DNA of 64,000 nucleotides from an uncultured Helicobacteraceae bacterium. Its GTDB lineage: Bacteria; Campylobacterota; Campylobacteria; Campylobacterales; Helicobacteraceae. Position 1 is the stretch's first letter. Each line of letters begins with the position of its first letter. The translations under genes and the position numbers were made by a program. This document shows, piece by piece, positions 26,373-35,147 of this stretch. Where the stretch lies: the NCBI GenBank assembly GCA_910578285.1, contig CAJTQL010000001.1, forward strand, positions 186,001 to 250,000, in the 5' to 3' direction. The notes below the pieces were generated by a model that saw nothing but the letters and a program-made list of their open reading frames with translations, made no database searches and had not been told where the DNA came from.

Positions 26373-26944
26373 AACTCCTTGTAGAGATAATGGATTGTTT
26401 CGTAATGTTCATGCACAAAGCCTGTAATCTCGCTATTTGCGAGTTTTTGACTGCCTGTATAGAGCAGAATCGCCCGTGTGCAGATATGCGCAACAAGCGG
26501 CAAAAACACATCGGGTGCACACAGCGCACGTGAACACAATAGTTCGGCACTTTGCCCTTGTATGTTTTCGATTCGTTTGCGCAGAATCGTGCAATGCAGC
26601 CCCATTTGTTGCGAGGCAATCAGTAAAAATGCCGCTTTTTTCTTGTTGGGCTCAACCAAACACAAATGTGCAGAGGGCACAAGCGCACCCAACACAAGCG
26701 CAGGGAATCCGCCTCCGCTACCGACATCAAGCAGGCTTGCAAACGGGCGCACGAAACGTAGCGGATAGGCGCAATCGATACAATAACGTTCAAAGGTGCG
26801 AGAATCGCGCACAGCGCTGATGTTGTGTGTTGTGTTCCATGCAAAAAAAGCATGCCGAAAAATAGCAAGGCGCTCGATAGATTCGCAATCGCATGCAATG
26901 CCAAAGCCGCGCATTGCGCTAGCAAATCGCTCAAAATCGCTCAT
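26369..26944 (-). CDS. rsmG: 16S rRNA (guanine-527-N7)-methyltransferase
   Basis: RsmG (GidB) methylates G527 of 16S rRNA; loss gives low-level streptomycin resistance. The SAM-binding block LLDVGSGGGFPALVLG and the adjacent LVEPNKKKAAFL are clear. The start at ATG 26944 (MSDFERFAS) makes a 4-base ATGA overlap with queA; a TTG four codons further out is a weaker option. Length 191 residues, normal for the group. Confidence 0.93.
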   Translation of the reverse strand: MSDFERFASAMRGFGIACDCESIERLAIFRHAFFAWNTTHNISAVRDSRTFERYCIDCAYPLRFVRPFASLLDVGSGGGFPALVLGALVPSAHLCLVEPNKKKAAFLLIASQQMGLHCTILRKRIENIQGQSAELLCSRALCAPDVFLPLVAHICTRAILLYTGSQKLANSEITGFVHEHYETIHYLYKEL

Positions 26945-27975
26945 TGCGCGTCCCAATCAGCAATCAACATCGCATCACCATACGAATAGAATCGGTAACC
27001 ACATGCAATAGCCTCGGCATAGATTCTGTGTGTTTGCTCAAGCCCAATCATCGAAGCAACGAGCATCAACAAGGAGCTTTTGGGTAGATGAAAATTTGTG
27101 AGCAACGCATGCGCCCTCTTGGGGCGATTTTGGGGGTGTAAAAAAAGCGTACAATTGCCATCGCATCGCTTGTTACGAGCATATTCTTCGATGGTGCGCA
27201 ATGCGGTTGTGCCAATAGCAAGCAGCGGCGCGGTGCTCTCAAAAAGTTGCGCGCTTTCTTTGGGGATATGAAATACTTCGCTATGCATAGAATGCTCGAG
27301 AATATTCCTCGCGCTCACAGGCTGGAATGTCCCTGCTCCAATATGCAATGTGATAGGTGCGACACGATAGCACTGCTTAAGGTTTTGGAGCGCATGTGGT
27401 GCAAAATGCAAAGACGCTGTGGGGGCAGCAATTGCGCCAAGATGTTGCGCAAAAGGGTTTTGATAGTCTTGCTCCTCGTTTGCATACGCGAGCCTGCCAA
27501 GATAGGGCGGGATTGGCATTTGCCCATGCATTTGCAGCCATTGCAAGAATGCAGCTTTGTCAATCGGCACAGAATGAGCGAGGCAAACAAGCTTGCGCAA
27601 TCCATTTTCAAGCTTTTCCTCCACAACAAGACAAAGATTGTCGCACAATTGAAACATCTCTTGTTCATGTACCTTGCCGCGAATCTGCGCGAGAAAGTGC
27701 GTTGGGTCGAGATGATGATGATAGAGAAACTCGGTGGTTTTGCCATTAGCTCTTTGTCCAAAAAATCGGGCTTTGAGAACTTTTGTGTCATTAATCACAA
27801 GCGCATGGCTGCTGGGGACGAGGGATTTGAATGCGCCAAATGTATGGTGCTGAATCGTTTTTGTGCGCAAGAAATACACAAGCAGCTTCGCGCTATCGCG
27901 ATTTGCTAGCGGTTCTACTGCGATTTGCTCGGGTGGCAAATGATAATCATAGCTTTCTAGGGCGAGCTCATTCAT
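26941..27975 (-). CDS. queA: S-adenosylmethionine:tRNA ribosyltransferase-isomerase
   Basis: QueA adds the epoxyqueuosine cyclopentane moiety to 7-aminomethyl-7-deazaguanine in tRNA. The 344 residues show the N-terminal YDYHLPPEQIAVEPLANRDS and the C-terminal LFLHPQNRPKRAHALLTNFH block with LPKSSLLMLVASM. It overlaps tatC by 8 bases and rsmG by 4. Confidence 0.96.
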   Translation of the reverse strand: MNELALESYDYHLPPEQIAVEPLANRDSAKLLVYFLRTKTIQHHTFGAFKSLVPSSHALVINDTKVLKARFFGQRANGKTTEFLYHHHLDPTHFLAQIRGKVHEQEMFQLCDNLCLVVEEKLENGLRKLVCLAHSVPIDKAAFLQWLQMHGQMPIPPYLGRLAYANEEQDYQNPFAQHLGAIAAPTASLHFAPHALQNLKQCYRVAPITLHIGAGTFQPVSARNILEHSMHSEVFHIPKESAQLFESTAPLLAIGTTALRTIEEYARNKRCDGNCTLFLHPQNRPKRAHALLTNFHLPKSSLLMLVASMIGLEQTHRIYAEAIACGYRFYSYGDAMLIADWDAQ

Positions 27976-28738
27976 CGGTTTTGCTATCAGTTTTTATATT
28001 TTGTTCATCGTATTCATCTTTTTGCGCGGGATTGATAAATTTTGCAATCAGAATCGACACGCCATACAGCAAAATGAGCGGCAATGCCATAAGAATCTGC
28101 GACAACACATCAGGAGGCGTGAGGATTGCGGCGAGAGTGAAGATGATGACAATGGCATAGCGAAAGAAGCTCTTGAGCGATTGGTCGGTTACAAGCCTCA
28201 TCTTTGCGAGGAAAAAGGTAACCACAGGCAACTCAAAGGTAATTCCAAAGGCAAGCATGAGTTTGGTGAAAAAGCCGATGTATTCACCGATTTTGGGCAG
28301 AGCTTGGTAGAGCGTGCTGCCGAATTGAATCAGATAATAAAACCCCAATGGAAACACGACAAAATATGCAAAAGCAGCGCCTGCGACAAACATTGTCGAT
28401 GCGAAAAAGACAAATGGAATCACGAGCCTTTTTTCATGTTGATATAGCCCCGGGGCGATGAACAACCACATCTGCCAAAAGATGACAGGCAAAGAAAAAA
28501 TAAATGCGGCAAAAAAGGAGACCTTAATCGCCGTGAAGAGCGGCTCGGTTAAGTCGGTGAAAATCACACTGCCACCATCAGGAATCTGCTTGAGTGCATT
28601 TTCAAGCGGCGCAATCATCACACCAAGCAACACTTCCCAATATGCAAAACACACCAAAAATGCAAGCAGCATTGTGAGCAGCATCACAATCAAACGTTTG
28701 CGCAACTCTTCGATATGGGGCTTTAGGTCTTCAAACAT
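27968..28738 (-). CDS. tatC: Sec-independent protein translocase TatC
   Basis: TatC is the multispanning receptor for twin-arginine signal peptides. The 256 residues begin MFEDLKPHIEELRKRL, the family's N-terminal signature, and show six membrane helices. The conserved FFAAFIFSLPVIFWQMWLFI and FGITFELPVVTFFLAKM segments are present. An in-frame start 99 bases further out was rejected because it lies deep in tatB; the chosen ATG overlaps tatB by 8 bases. The gene directly follows the molybdenum cofactor genes and tatB. Confidence 0.96.
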   Translation of the reverse strand: MFEDLKPHIEELRKRLIVMLLTMLLAFLVCFAYWEVLLGVMIAPLENALKQIPDGGSVIFTDLTEPLFTAIKVSFFAAFIFSLPVIFWQMWLFIAPGLYQHEKRLVIPFVFFASTMFVAGAAFAYFVVFPLGFYYLIQFGSTLYQALPKIGEYIGFFTKLMLAFGITFELPVVTFFLAKMRLVTDQSLKSFFRYAIVIIFTLAAILTPPDVLSQILMALPLILLYGVSILIAKFINPAQKDEYDEQNIKTDSKTDE

Positions 28739-29180
28739 TGCCGTCCTTCTTCTGCGCATCTGTGTTTGCATTCTTAAACGCACCAAAGCCAACACTCTGC
28801 GGCGCATCTCCCACCACAACCTGTTGATTCTTGACAATAGGCGCGGGCTGCTGGGACGTTTGGGGATTTACGGCAGCTATTGTCGCATTTTTGGTGTCCG
28901 AATTAGAATCTGCTTCATCAAGCTCCAAATCAGCCAGCTTGTCAAGATTGATTTGTGTGATGCCTTTGAGATTCTCGTTGACGTCGTTTTTGATAGACAA
29001 CACGCCATCTTTGAGCTCATGCAGCTGCATTTCTTTTGTGATATTCTGTTTCGCATCGTCAATCGTTTTTTTGAAAGCACGAATAAATTTTGCAACATCA
29101 ATCATTGCCTGTGGCAGCTTTTCTGGTCCAAGAGCGATAATGGCAACCACAGCAATCAGCAGAATCTCCATAAACCCCAT
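28731..29180 (-). CDS. tatB: Sec-independent protein translocase TatB
   Basis: The 149-residue protein has an N-terminal membrane helix (MGFMEILLIAVVAIIALGPE) followed by GPEKLP and an amphipathic helix (AMIDVAKFIRAFKKTID), the Tha4/TatB pattern. The long acidic-then-Gln/Pro-rich tail fits TatB better than TatA. It lies 8 bases after mogA-moaC and overlaps tatC by 8. No tatA is in the window. Confidence 0.9.
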   Translation of the reverse strand: MGFMEILLIAVVAIIALGPEKLPQAMIDVAKFIRAFKKTIDDAKQNITKEMQLHELKDGVLSIKNDVNENLKGITQINLDKLADLELDEADSNSDTKNATIAAVNPQTSQQPAPIVKNQQVVVGDAPQSVGFGAFKNANTDAQKKDGNV

Positions 29181-29188
29181 TGTCGCTC

Positions 29189-30220
29189 CTATGCGTCAAA
29201 TTGCCCGTTTTTGCCACCACTCTTGTGCAGCAGACGAATCTCGCCTATCACCATACGTTTGTCAAGCGCCTTGAGCATATCATACATCGTGAGCAAGCCA
29301 ATGCTCACACCCGTGAGCGCCTCCATTTCAACACCTGTTTTGCTCGCAATCTTGACGCTCACATGCAGCAAAAAAGCGGATTCTTCGGGCAAATCTTCTA
29401 TCTCGCAATGAATTGCGCTCGGCGTGAGCGGGTGGCAAAGCGGAATCAGCTCGCTTGTTTTTTTTGCACCCATGATTGCGGCAACAATCGCTGTTTGGAG
29501 CACAGGACCCTTTTTGTTCGTTGCGTCTTGCACACTCGCAAACGCCTCACGATTGACAGTGATTTTGCCACATGCACATGCGACTCGCTCCGTGGTGTTT
29601 TTGTCGCTGACATCAACCATGTGCGGATTATGCTTGGAATCAAGATGGCTCAATGTGTCTTGCGACTTTGCGCTATTTTCTAATGTTTGGGCTGACTTTT
29701 GCGCAGGGCGAAAGGCGGTTATCACCTTGTCATTTGCCACGATATAATCCCCGCCGATTAAATCGATGCAATATGGAATCGCGGGGAAAATCGCTGTAAG
29801 GCATTCGCGAATGCTCGCGGGCTTGCCGGGCAGATTCACAATCAGGCTTTTGTTGCGCACACCCGCACTCTGGCGTGAGAGAATCGCCGTTGGGACAGAG
29901 CGCAAGCTCACATTACGCATAAGCTCGCCAAAGCCGGGGAGCATTTTGTGGCAGACTTGCTCCATTGCCTCGGGCGTTACATCGCGCAATGCAGGACCCG
30001 TCCCCCCCGTGGTTACAACCAAGCAACAGCCAAATGTATCGCAAAGCTCGCAAAGTGTCGTAGTGATATGCGGAAGCTCATCGCTGCACAAGCGATAGAC
30101 AAACTCTATCTCACCTATGATGAAATCGCGCAATGTCGATTCGATTGCTGGTCCTGAAATGTCCTTGTACACACCCTTGCTCGCCCTATCTGATAGTGTC
30201 AAAATCCCAATTTTTAGCAT
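29189..30220 (-). CDS. MogA-MoaC fusion protein (molybdenum cofactor synthesis)
   Basis: One 343-residue frame encodes two enzymes usually made separately. Residues 1 to about 165 are MogA/MoaB-like molybdopterin adenylyltransferase (LTLSDRASKGVYKDISGPAI; TTGGTGPALRDVTPEAM). After a roughly 30-residue polar linker, residues about 198-343 are complete MoaC, cyclic pyranopterin monophosphate synthase (NPHMVDVSDKNTTERVA; LIPLCHPL; KTGVEMEALTGVS; GPVRLLAKSGG-like end). In H. pylori I recall adjacent separate genes. Both domains keep their conserved blocks, so a bifunctional enzyme is likely. AAGGAGG precedes the ATG, and the frame overlaps mobB by 7 bases. Confidence 0.92.
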   Translation of the reverse strand: MLKIGILTLSDRASKGVYKDISGPAIESTLRDFIIGEIEFVYRLCSDELPHITTTLCELCDTFGCCLVVTTGGTGPALRDVTPEAMEQVCHKMLPGFGELMRNVSLRSVPTAILSRQSAGVRNKSLIVNLPGKPASIRECLTAIFPAIPYCIDLIGGDYIVANDKVITAFRPAQKSAQTLENSAKSQDTLSHLDSKHNPHMVDVSDKNTTERVACACGKITVNREAFASVQDATNKKGPVLQTAIVAAIMGAKKTSELIPLCHPLTPSAIHCEIEDLPEESAFLLHVSVKIASKTGVEMEALTGVSIGLLTMYDMLKALDKRMVIGEIRLLHKSGGKNGQFDA

Positions 30221-30726
30221 TCTGCCTCCTTAAGCTTTTGCAAGAGTGATTCTTTGTCGAGCGCATGGGTTTTGATGTGTGCGATAATCGAATCGAGGCA
30301 ATCGATATGCAACACAGCGACATCAACACCGCTACAATCGACACCATCGCCAACAACAATCGCATCGACAAAGCCCAAATAATCGGGGTCGATTTCCTCG
30401 CGCATCATCGCAAGCTTTGGAATAGGCAAATGCCTAAGCCCCTCGACAAAGATAAAATCACATTCACCGATGTTTTGGAGCACGCGCGCGAGATTGAGCG
30501 CGCCATGCAAACGCAATGTCGTTTCTTTGGGCGAAAGCAGCGCGACATCAGCTCCTGCGCGAAAGAACAAATCACTATCCTTGCCCTCGCAATCGATGTG
30601 CGCCTTGCCTTTTGGGTCATGCTTTATCACCACAATTCGCCCGCCAATGGAGCGCACAAGCCGCACGATGAGTGTTGTTTTGCCGCTATTACTTTTGCCG
30701 CTAAAACCATAGATGAGATTGTGCAT
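30214..30726 (-). CDS. mobB: Molybdopterin-guanine dinucleotide biosynthesis protein B
   Basis: MobB is a P-loop GTP-binding protein that assists MobA. The 170 residues show YGFSGKSNSGKTTLIVRLV (Walker A), KHDPKGKAHID and ETTLRLHGAL, matching the family. It shares one base with moaE (TAATG-type junction) and overlaps mogA-moaC by 7. Confidence 0.92.
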   Translation of the reverse strand: MHNLIYGFSGKSNSGKTTLIVRLVRSIGGRIVVIKHDPKGKAHIDCEGKDSDLFFRAGADVALLSPKETTLRLHGALNLARVLQNIGECDFIFVEGLRHLPIPKLAMMREEIDPDYLGFVDAIVVGDGVDCSGVDVAVLHIDCLDSIIAHIKTHALDKESLLQKLKEAEC

Positions 30727-31250
30727 TATCTCTCCGCTGGCTTATCGCCAAAAAGCCCACTTCCTTGCAAAGGTTTTGCGCGCTCACGCTCAAAAATCTG
30801 CTGCCCCGCTATGAAATCATACTTCCAAATTGGCGCATTTTGCTTAAAATCTTCGACAAAATTTGCGAGCTCGCCAAGCACGCTCGCGCGCTGTTTTGCG
30901 ATGAGACACACGCTAAAGCTGCTTTTGCCCACAGGCACAAAGCCGCGCGAATGCGCCATACACACAAACACATTGTCGCTTTCAAGCCGTTCTTTGTGTG
31001 CTGAAAACCACTGCACAAGCAGCGGCTCGTAAAGCTCAAACACCAAGCCATCTGTTTTGTTCATCTCGCCCTCTTGCCGCACAAAGCCTGTAAAATGTGC
31101 AACAGCGCCCTTGTTGTTTGCTTTTGCAAGCCGATTATATCGTGCATAGAGTGTTTTGAGCGGCAGGTTGCCGTCCATAATCAACAATTCGCTCGCACTC
31201 GCCTCAAGCAGCACAATATCATTTGCTCCAAGACTGATTCCTTCAAGCAT
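30726..31250 (-). CDS. moaE: Molybdopterin synthase catalytic subunit
   Basis: MoaE is the large subunit of molybdopterin synthase, which transfers sulfur from the MoaD thiocarboxylate to cyclic pyranopterin. The FTGFVRQEGE region, the MAHSRGFVPVGKSSFSVCL block and APIWKYDF near the C-terminus carry the conserved lysines. I chose ATG 31250 because GGAGG (31256-31260) lies just before it; the GTG four codons upstream overlaps moaD. Length 174 residues. Confidence 0.92.
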   Translation of the reverse strand: MLEGISLGANDIVLLEASASELLIMDGNLPLKTLYARYNRLAKANNKGAVAHFTGFVRQEGEMNKTDGLVFELYEPLLVQWFSAHKERLESDNVFVCMAHSRGFVPVGKSSFSVCLIAKQRASVLGELANFVEDFKQNAPIWKYDFIAGQQIFERERAKPLQGSGLFGDKPAER

Positions 31251-31251
31251 A

Positions 31252-31476
31252 CTATCCTCCACACACAGGCGGCAAAAGCATCACCACATCACCCTCGACA
31301 AGCGGATAATCAAGATTTGTGATGATTTCATCATTAATGACAATCGCGCATTCATCAAGCCATGCCAAAATCTCATCATTGCGCCTCAATAAAAACCGCA
31401 ATTCCTTGAGATTGTCCACATTGACATGCCATGCCTCGCGCGCAAGAGGTCCAAGAAATTCAACCTTGATATTCAT
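31252..31476 (-). CDS. moaD: Molybdopterin synthase sulfur carrier subunit
   Basis: The 74-residue ubiquitin-fold protein ends in the diagnostic Gly-Gly (VMLLPPVCGG) that is adenylated and thiocarboxylated. The central INDEIITNLDYPLVEGDVV region is typical. It overlaps moeA by 4 bases and ends one base before moaE. Confidence 0.93.
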   Translation of the reverse strand: MNIKVEFLGPLAREAWHVNVDNLKELRFLLRRNDEILAWLDECAIVINDEIITNLDYPLVEGDVVMLLPPVCGG

Positions 31477-32759
31477 TGCGTTTGCCTTATCTCGATATTT
31501 GAGAACGTGGGAATGAGGGTTGTAACGATAGAACCTTTATGCAAAATACTCGTCTGTTCATCGATTCGCACAAAGCCGCTATGCCCACAAAGATGATTGA
31601 TGGCAGCGGAATGGATTTTGCCACGATTGCCACGCCCGACATAGAGTTGCCCCTTTTCCGCCCACAACGCACACGAACGCCATTCGGTGCGGTTTTCGTT
31701 TTTGGACAAATCTTCTGTGAGCGTGGCGCAAAGCTGCAACGGAGAAAAACGTGCACCAGCAAGCGAGGCGAGCAATGGGCGCGCAAAGAAATGGAACGCG
31801 ATGAAACTTGAATTTGGGAATCCGCCAAGCCCACAAAGCGGCACGCCATTTTTGAACGCAACCGCAGCAGGCTTGCCCGGCTTGACGCGCACACCATAAA
31901 ACAGCAGTGAATCGGATTCTTGCGTGAGCACATGCGGCACAAAGTCGAAATCGCCCACACTCATTCCGCCGCTAAAAAGAATCATGTCGGCGGATTTGAG
32001 CGCCTCCAAAAACGTTGCCATAATTGATTCTTGTTTGTCGTGCAATAGCGGGAAAAGCAGCGGAATTCCACCTGCCTCGCGCACAAGCATTGCAAGGAAA
32101 TGGTTGTTGATAGAGCGCACAAAATGTTCGCCTTGTGGCGCTTCGCCCAAATCGACAAGCTCGTCTCCTCCGCAAAGAATCGCAACTTTGGGCTGCACAA
32201 AAACAGGGACAAAGACTAGATTAAGATGTGCCAAAAGCCCAATTTCTGCTGCTGTGAGGACGATTCCATGCGAAAGAAGTTTGTCGCCCTTATTGTAGTT
32301 CTCGCCTTTTTCGCGGACATATTGCCCCCTTTTTGCCGCAGCAAGAATGGCGCGCGGAACGCAAAGCTTGCCGTCTTGTTCGCTGCAATCTTCGAGCAAA
32401 AGTATGATGTAATCGCCCTGTGGAATCGGAGCGCCCGTGAAGATTTTGTGTGCCTCTGTGCTTTCGAGCGGAATCTGTGATTGTGCGGCGCGCAAGGGGA
32501 CTTTTGCGAGTGAAAAAACAAAGGTCTCATCGATGCTATCGCGCGATTGAATCGCGTCTATCAGACTCGCCTGCAACAAATACCCATCCATCATCGCGCG
32601 CGCCTCATTGGGCATGGAATCGGGCGCGAAAATATCCTCGGCAAGCACACGGTGATGTGCGTCATGCAAAAAGACTTGTTCTTTGCCCAAAGGCGCACAC
32701 AAAGACTGCGCCACGAGCGCACATGCGTCATCGAAACCTATTGGGTGCATTGTGTTCAT
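31473..32759 (-). CDS. moeA: Molybdopterin molybdenumtransferase
   Basis: MoeA inserts molybdate into adenylated molybdopterin. The 428 residues include PNEARAMMDGYLL, IFTGAPIPQGDYIILLLED, the catalytic block LFSGGMSVGDFDFV, VKPGKPAAVAF and GGFPNSSFIAF. Length is normal. It overlaps ribA and moaD by 4 bases each. Confidence 0.95.
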   Translation of the reverse strand: MNTMHPIGFDDACALVAQSLCAPLGKEQVFLHDAHHRVLAEDIFAPDSMPNEARAMMDGYLLQASLIDAIQSRDSIDETFVFSLAKVPLRAAQSQIPLESTEAHKIFTGAPIPQGDYIILLLEDCSEQDGKLCVPRAILAAAKRGQYVREKGENYNKGDKLLSHGIVLTAAEIGLLAHLNLVFVPVFVQPKVAILCGGDELVDLGEAPQGEHFVRSINNHFLAMLVREAGGIPLLFPLLHDKQESIMATFLEALKSADMILFSGGMSVGDFDFVPHVLTQESDSLLFYGVRVKPGKPAAVAFKNGVPLCGLGGFPNSSFIAFHFFARPLLASLAGARFSPLQLCATLTEDLSKNENRTEWRSCALWAEKGQLYVGRGNRGKIHSAAINHLCGHSGFVRIDEQTSILHKGSIVTTLIPTFSNIEIRQTQ

Positions 32760-33325
32760 AGGATATGTCCGAGTTTTTCTTTCTTCACTTGCAGATAATG
32801 CGCGTTGTGAGTGTTTACGGGCGTGAGAATCTCGACACGTTCGCTCACATGGACATACGGCGCAATGGCGGCGATTTTACGCGGATTGTTTGTCAAAAGC
32901 CGCACAGAATCGAGCCCAAAATTCTGGAAAATCTCGCCTAAAATGGCATAATCACGTTCATCTTCTTTAAAACCAAGCTCAAGATTCGCCTCGACTGTGT
33001 CGCGCCCTAAATCTTGCAAGGCATAGGCATTAATTTTATTGAGAAGCCCGATTCCGCGCCCTTCTTGTCGCAGATAAATCAACATTCCACCTTCATGCGC
33101 GATTTTTTCCATTGCCAAAGCAAGCTCATTGCCACAATCGCACTTCAATGACGCAAACACATCGCCTGTGAGGCATTCAGAATGAATCCGCACAAGTGGC
33201 GTTTTGGGTAACGGGTTGCTAAAAATCACAAAATGTTCTTTATTTTTTTCTTTGAAAACTTGGATAGTGAATATTCCCCAACGTGTGGGAAGTTTTGCTT
33301 GTTGGGATTTTTGAATCATCGCCAC
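32756..33325 (-). CDS. ribA: GTP cyclohydrolase II
   Basis: This zinc enzyme opens GTP in the first riboflavin step. The 189 residues carry the zinc ligands and catalytic residues in SECLTGDVFASLKCDCGNEL, plus LIYLRQEGRGIGLLNKINAY. It is a stand-alone RibA without a RibB domain. It leads a run of twelve co-directional genes ending near 25756. Confidence 0.95.
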   Translation of the reverse strand: MAMIQKSQQAKLPTRWGIFTIQVFKEKNKEHFVIFSNPLPKTPLVRIHSECLTGDVFASLKCDCGNELALAMEKIAHEGGMLIYLRQEGRGIGLLNKINAYALQDLGRDTVEANLELGFKEDERDYAILGEIFQNFGLDSVRLLTNNPRKIAAIAPYVHVSERVEILTPVNTHNAHYLQVKKEKLGHIL

Positions 33326-33350
33326 CTTTCATATATAATTTTGCATTATC

Positions 33351-33356
33351 ATTATA
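33351..33356 (-). promoter_or_regulatory. -10 box for the ribA/molybdenum cofactor/tat run
   Basis: TATAAT on the minus strand lies 25 bases before the ribA ATG, in the 91-base gap between ribA and pstS. The site is nearly palindromic (ATTATAAT), so it could also read the other way. Confidence 0.5.
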
Positions 33357-33379
33357 ATGTATTTTGTTAATTTTTTTGC

Positions 33380-33385
33380 TATAAT
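33380..33385 (+). promoter_or_regulatory. -10 box for pstSCAB
   Basis: TATAAT follows a T-rich run (TTTTTTTGC), the usual Campylobacterota promoter look, and sits 31 bases before the pstS ATG. I saw no obvious phosphate box. Confidence 0.6.
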
Positions 33386-33416
33386 CTCTCCATTCAACTT
33401 CACAAAAGGAACAAAA

Positions 33417-34298
33417 ATGCTCAAAGTCTCACGACTTCTCTTCGCTTCAGTTTTGTTGCTCACATTCGTTGCATTGACCGCTTGTGAGTCCCGTTCTAAG
33501 GATTCTGCCACATCGAACACTCCGCAGTTAAGCGGTGATGTAGCAGTTTTCGCCAACCAAAGTGGCAAGATTGACATCGCCGGCGGCACGGCGCATATTC
33601 CGGTGATGAAAAAAGCTGCAGAGGCGATTAACGCAGCAAATGCGAATATCACGATTAGCATTACAGGCGGCGGTACAGGCGCTGGAATTACCAAAGTCGG
33701 CGAGGGTTTAGCAGACATCGGCAACACAGGGCGCGCGCTTAAAGACCAAGAAATCGAGAAATATGGTTTGGTCTCGTTCCCCTTCGCCGTTGATGGTGTC
33801 GCAATTGCCGTACACAAAGAAAACCCTCTCACAAACCTTACCAAGGAACAAGCGAGCCAAATTTTTAGCGGCGCAATCAGCAATTGGAACGAGCTCGGAG
33901 GTGATGATGGCACAATCAACCTCTATGTGCGCGAAGATGGCAGCGGCACTCGCGACACGTTCGAATCCAAAGGGCTCGATAAGGACACAGAGATTCCACA
34001 AGCAGCGAATGTCGTGAGCTCAAATGGCGCGATGAAAATCGCGATTTCACAAGACAAAAACGCAATTGGCTATATTGGAATCGGGCATTTGGACGATAGC
34101 ATTAAGGGAATCGCGTTTGAAGACATTGCGCCCACACAAGAACAAACAAAAGACGGCACGTATCAAATCAGCAGGCTTTTGTATATGAACACAAAAGGCG
34201 AACCGCAAGGGCTCACAAAGCTTTTTATCGATTATATCTATTCTAAAGACGGCGCACGTTTTATTGAGCAATCAGGCTATATCCCGCTGCCAAAATGA
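33417..34298 (+). CDS. pstS: Phosphate ABC transporter substrate-binding lipoprotein PstS
   Basis: The 293-residue protein has a lipoprotein signal ending in the lipobox LTAC. The phosphate-binding loops are visible: ITGGGTGAGITKVGEGLADI, the SNWNELGG region with VREDGSGTRDTFESK, and VSSNGAMKIAISQD. I chose ATG 33417 because AAAGGA precedes it; a start 60 bases further upstream would spoil the signal peptide. It overlaps pstC by 4 bases. Confidence 0.95.
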   Translation: MLKVSRLLFASVLLLTFVALTACESRSKDSATSNTPQLSGDVAVFANQSGKIDIAGGTAHIPVMKKAAEAINAANANITISITGGGTGAGITKVGEGLADIGNTGRALKDQEIEKYGLVSFPFAVDGVAIAVHKENPLTNLTKEQASQIFSGAISNWNELGGDDGTINLYVREDGSGTRDTFESKGLDKDTEIPQAANVVSSNGAMKIAISQDKNAIGYIGIGHLDDSIKGIAFEDIAPTQEQTKDGTYQISRLLYMNTKGEPQGLTKLFIDYIYSKDGARFIEQSGYIPLPK

Positions 34299-35137
34299 AA
34301 CTTGTCGCAGCCCTTGCGACCATCGTAGCATTCAGCGGCATTTGCCTGCTTTTTATTGTGATTGGAGGATTTGGACTGCAAACTCTTGCGTCCAATCCCG
34401 GTTTGACTTTGCATTTTGCGTGGAATCCCAAAGCCCATGAATTTGGCATTCTCACAATGCTTGTCAACTCACTCATTCTAAGCTTGAGCACGTTGCTTGT
34501 CGCATTTCCATTAGCATTAGGAATCACATGTTGGCTTATTTTGCCAACAAAAACCAAAATAGGCAAGATTTTTCAAGCCTATTTGAGTTTTCTTGTACGT
34601 TTTATGGGCTCGATTCCCACGGTTCTTTATGCGTTTGGCGCGCTGTTTTTGCTTGTGCCATTTTTACGCGAGGCTTTTGGGGGGAGCGGCAGGAATCTTT
34701 TAGCATGTATTTGCGTTTTGAGCTTTGTTGTGCTGCCTACAATGGTCTTGCTCCTCGAATCGGGACTTAAAAAACCATTGAGCACTCAACGTCTCATGGC
34801 ACTTGCGCTCGGAATGCGCGAATTTGAAACCATGCTCTTTGTCATTATCCCGCAGGGCAAAAGCGTACTTTTGGGCGCATTTTTGCTTGGGTTTGGCAGG
34901 GCATTTGGCGACACGATGATTGCGCTTATGCTCTCGTCCAATGCGCTGATGCTCGCTACATCGCCGCTCGACCCGTTGCGCGTTCTTAGCGCACACATCG
35001 CCCTTATTACCGCCAACGAATCGATTGGTGAAGCATACAATGCTCTCTTTGTTTCGGGCTTTTTGCTCATTGTTGTCAATGCGCTTTTGGCATTTTTTGC
35101 GCGCGGAATCCTCCATAGAGATTCTAAAATATTTTAG
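34295..35137 (+). CDS. pstC: Phosphate ABC transporter permease PstC
   Basis: This is an inner-membrane permease of 280 residues with six predicted helices. The conserved block MGSIPTVLYAFGALFLL and the EAA-type loop ALALGMREFETMLFVIIPQG, before the helix GFGRAFGDTMIALML, identify the PstC/PstA family. It lies between pstS and pstA, which supports PstC. Confidence 0.93.
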   Translation: MKLVAALATIVAFSGICLLFIVIGGFGLQTLASNPGLTLHFAWNPKAHEFGILTMLVNSLILSLSTLLVAFPLALGITCWLILPTKTKIGKIFQAYLSFLVRFMGSIPTVLYAFGALFLLVPFLREAFGGSGRNLLACICVLSFVVLPTMVLLLESGLKKPLSTQRLMALALGMREFETMLFVIIPQGKSVLLGAFLLGFGRAFGDTMIALMLSSNALMLATSPLDPLRVLSAHIALITANESIGEAYNALFVSGFLLIVVNALLAFFARGILHRDSKIF

Positions 35138-35147
35138 GATTCTACTC

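Noticed and set aside
27247..27909. 220-codon plus-strand frame opposite queA
   Set aside because: Mirror of queA; Cys/Met/Arg-heavy composition and no start signal.
28458..29411. 317-codon plus-strand frame opposite tatC, tatB and mogA-moaC
   Set aside because: It crosses three real genes with clear family motifs; long antisense frames are common here because stop codons are rare opposite such coding sequence.
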